Below, piece after piece: positions 4,261 through 5,214 of a DNA stretch of 5,214 bases. A program made the translations under genes and the position numbers. Under the pieces are notes generated by a model that worked only from the letters and a program-made list of their open reading frames with translations, was not told the origin of the DNA and ran no database searches. Origin of the DNA: Deltaproteobacteria bacterium (GTDB lineage Bacteria > Bdellovibrionota_C > UBA2361 > SZUA-149 > JADYYL01); the NCBI GenBank assembly GCA_020853655.1, contig JADYYL010000419.1, positions 1 through 5,214 on the forward strand, in the 5' to 3' direction. Each line of letters opens with the position of its first letter. The stretch's first letter is position 1.

Positions 4261-5214
4261 ATGAAGACAGCGATTGGTCGAGGACGTGCGAGCGTGTTGG
4301 TGATTGGAGACGAGATTCTCTCTGGTGCGGTTCAGGACGTGAATGGCGCCTACTTTTGTCGTCGGCTCGCCGAACTCGGTCTCTCCGTGCGGCGAATCGA
4401 GGTCGTCTCCGACGATATTCAAGAGATCTCTGATGCTCTTCGGAAATGTTGTACCGATTCCGAACTTGTCTTGACGAGTGGAGGCCTCGGTCCAACGTCC
4501 GATGATGTTACACGGGACGCAGTTGCGTCGTTTGTTGGAGTTCCGCTCATACTCAATCACGACTCGCTGCAGAGAATGGAAGACAAGTATCGCGAGCGGC
4601 GAATACCATTGAATAAAGTTAGCAACCGTCAGGTAATGTTTCCGGAGTCAGCGACCGTATTGCTGAACAGAGCGGGAACAGCAGAGTGCTTCTCGGTGCG
4701 TAGCGACAGTGGAGCGCTGATTGCGAGCTTCCCGGGCATTCCTCGAGAGCTGCAGATCGTATTCGAGGAGATCTTAGTCCCCGCTCTCGAGAAGGACGGG
4801 ATCATTTGTCCTCCGCTCGCGGCAGAGCATATTAAGCTCTTTGGGCTCAGCGAGTCTCATATTGGCGACCAGATCGAAAAGCTTGGTCTCCAAAGCTCCG
4901 TTCGAATCGGCTACCGCCCGATGTTCCCCGAAATCCTTCTGAAGCTGACCAAACCACCGGAATGCACTGGTTCATTAACATTGCAGAACGCCGTTGATCG
5001 CATCGTCGCTGCCATTGGACCTGAGTTCGTACTTTGTCGCTCACCGCTCGATTCAATCGCGGATGTTCTCGGCGAACTCCTCATTCAGACTCAGCGAACC
5101 GTTGCGTTCGCTGAGTCTTGCACCGGCGGATTAGCTTCGAGCTTGTTAAGCGCGCGCCCGGGTGCATCCCACTATTTCTGCGGTGCGGTCGTGGCCTATT
5201 CAAACAAAGTGAAA
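4261..5214 (+). CDS. cinA: CinA-like protein (MoCF-type domain plus nicotinamide-nucleotide amidase domain), 3' end outside the window
   Basis: The first 318 codons are visible with no stop. The N-terminal MoCF-biosynthesis-like domain (COG1058 type) shows VIGDEILSG (14-22), DVNGAYFCRRL (26-36) and SGGLGPTSDDVTRDA (73-87). PLNKVSNRQVMFPESA (116-131) and ASFPGIPREL (155-164) follow. The C-terminal domain begins near 265 with the signature AESCTGGLASSL (284-295) and is cut at YSNKVK, about 100 residues short of a usual CinA (roughly 410-420). CinA-type proteins hydrolyse NMN to nicotinate mononucleotide in pyridine-nucleotide recycling through the C-terminal domain; the N-terminal domain has been linked to ADP-ribose pyrophosphatase activity. 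In some bacteria the gene is co-expressed with recA, which is not visible here. GAGG at 4250-4253 lies 7 nt before ATG 4261; ATG 4238 is out of frame. Two small departures from the usual motif are DVN for DTN and SGGLGPT for TGGLGPT. Confidence 0.96.
   Translation, partial: MKTAIGRGRASVLVIGDEILSGAVQDVNGAYFCRRLAELGLSVRRIEVVSDDIQEISDALRKCCTDSELVLTSGGLGPTSDDVTRDAVASFVGVPLILNHDSLQRMEDKYRERRIPLNKVSNRQVMFPESATVLLNRAGTAECFSVRSDSGALIASFPGIPRELQIVFEEILVPALEKDGIICPPLAAEHIKLFGLSESHIGDQIEKLGLQSSVRIGYRPMFPEILLKLTKPPECTGSLTLQNAVDRIVAAIGPEFVLCRSPLDSIADVLGELLIQTQRTVAFAESCTGGLASSLLSARPGASHYFCGAVVAYSNKVK

Overview
The window carries six protein genes, two of them cut by the window ends. It looks like a chromosomal segment of a Gram-negative-type bacterium with moderately high GC. 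Bactofilin, CinA, an RmlD-like reductase and an uncharacterised DUF6754 membrane cluster would suit a deltaproteobacterial lineage in the broad sense (Myxococcota, Bdellovibrionota, Desulfobacterota) or a nearby candidate phylum. No single gene fixes the taxonomy, and I see no phage, transposase or CRISPR genes.

Left part (1-1449, minus strand): a tight three-gene operon, read right to left. It encodes a small soluble protein with an LESHKPLS motif, a DUF6754 protein anchored at both ends by membrane helices, and a protein with three membrane helices that runs off the left edge. The genes are joined by a 1-nt gap and then an ATGA overlap. Its function is unknown; the layout suggests one membrane-associated complex.

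Middle (1441-3256, plus strand): an extended SDR of the RmlD (dTDP-4-dehydrorhamnose reductase-like) family, whose start codon lies inside the 5' end of the divergent operon. After a 235-nt gap with a possible terminator comes a bactofilin with a long disordered N-terminal arm. Both products are compatible with envelope work (surface sugar synthesis, cell-shape scaffold), but the sequence shows no direct link between them.

Convergent gap (3257-3684): no gene. It holds three copies of a G-rich hairpin-forming repeat with core GGGGCAGCCTCC. The last copy sits in a perfect 10-bp stem that probably also ends the rplS transcript.

Right part: rplS (ribosomal protein L19, minus strand) stands apart from its usual rpsP-rimM-trmD neighbours and is divergent from cinA (plus strand, truncated by the window end). 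The 192-nt region between them holds two clear dyads: a 9-bp inverted repeat with a 6-nt loop, and an 11-bp inverted repeat enclosing 53 nt. These, with the hairpin repeat family and the uncharacterised membrane operon, are the parts most worth following up.
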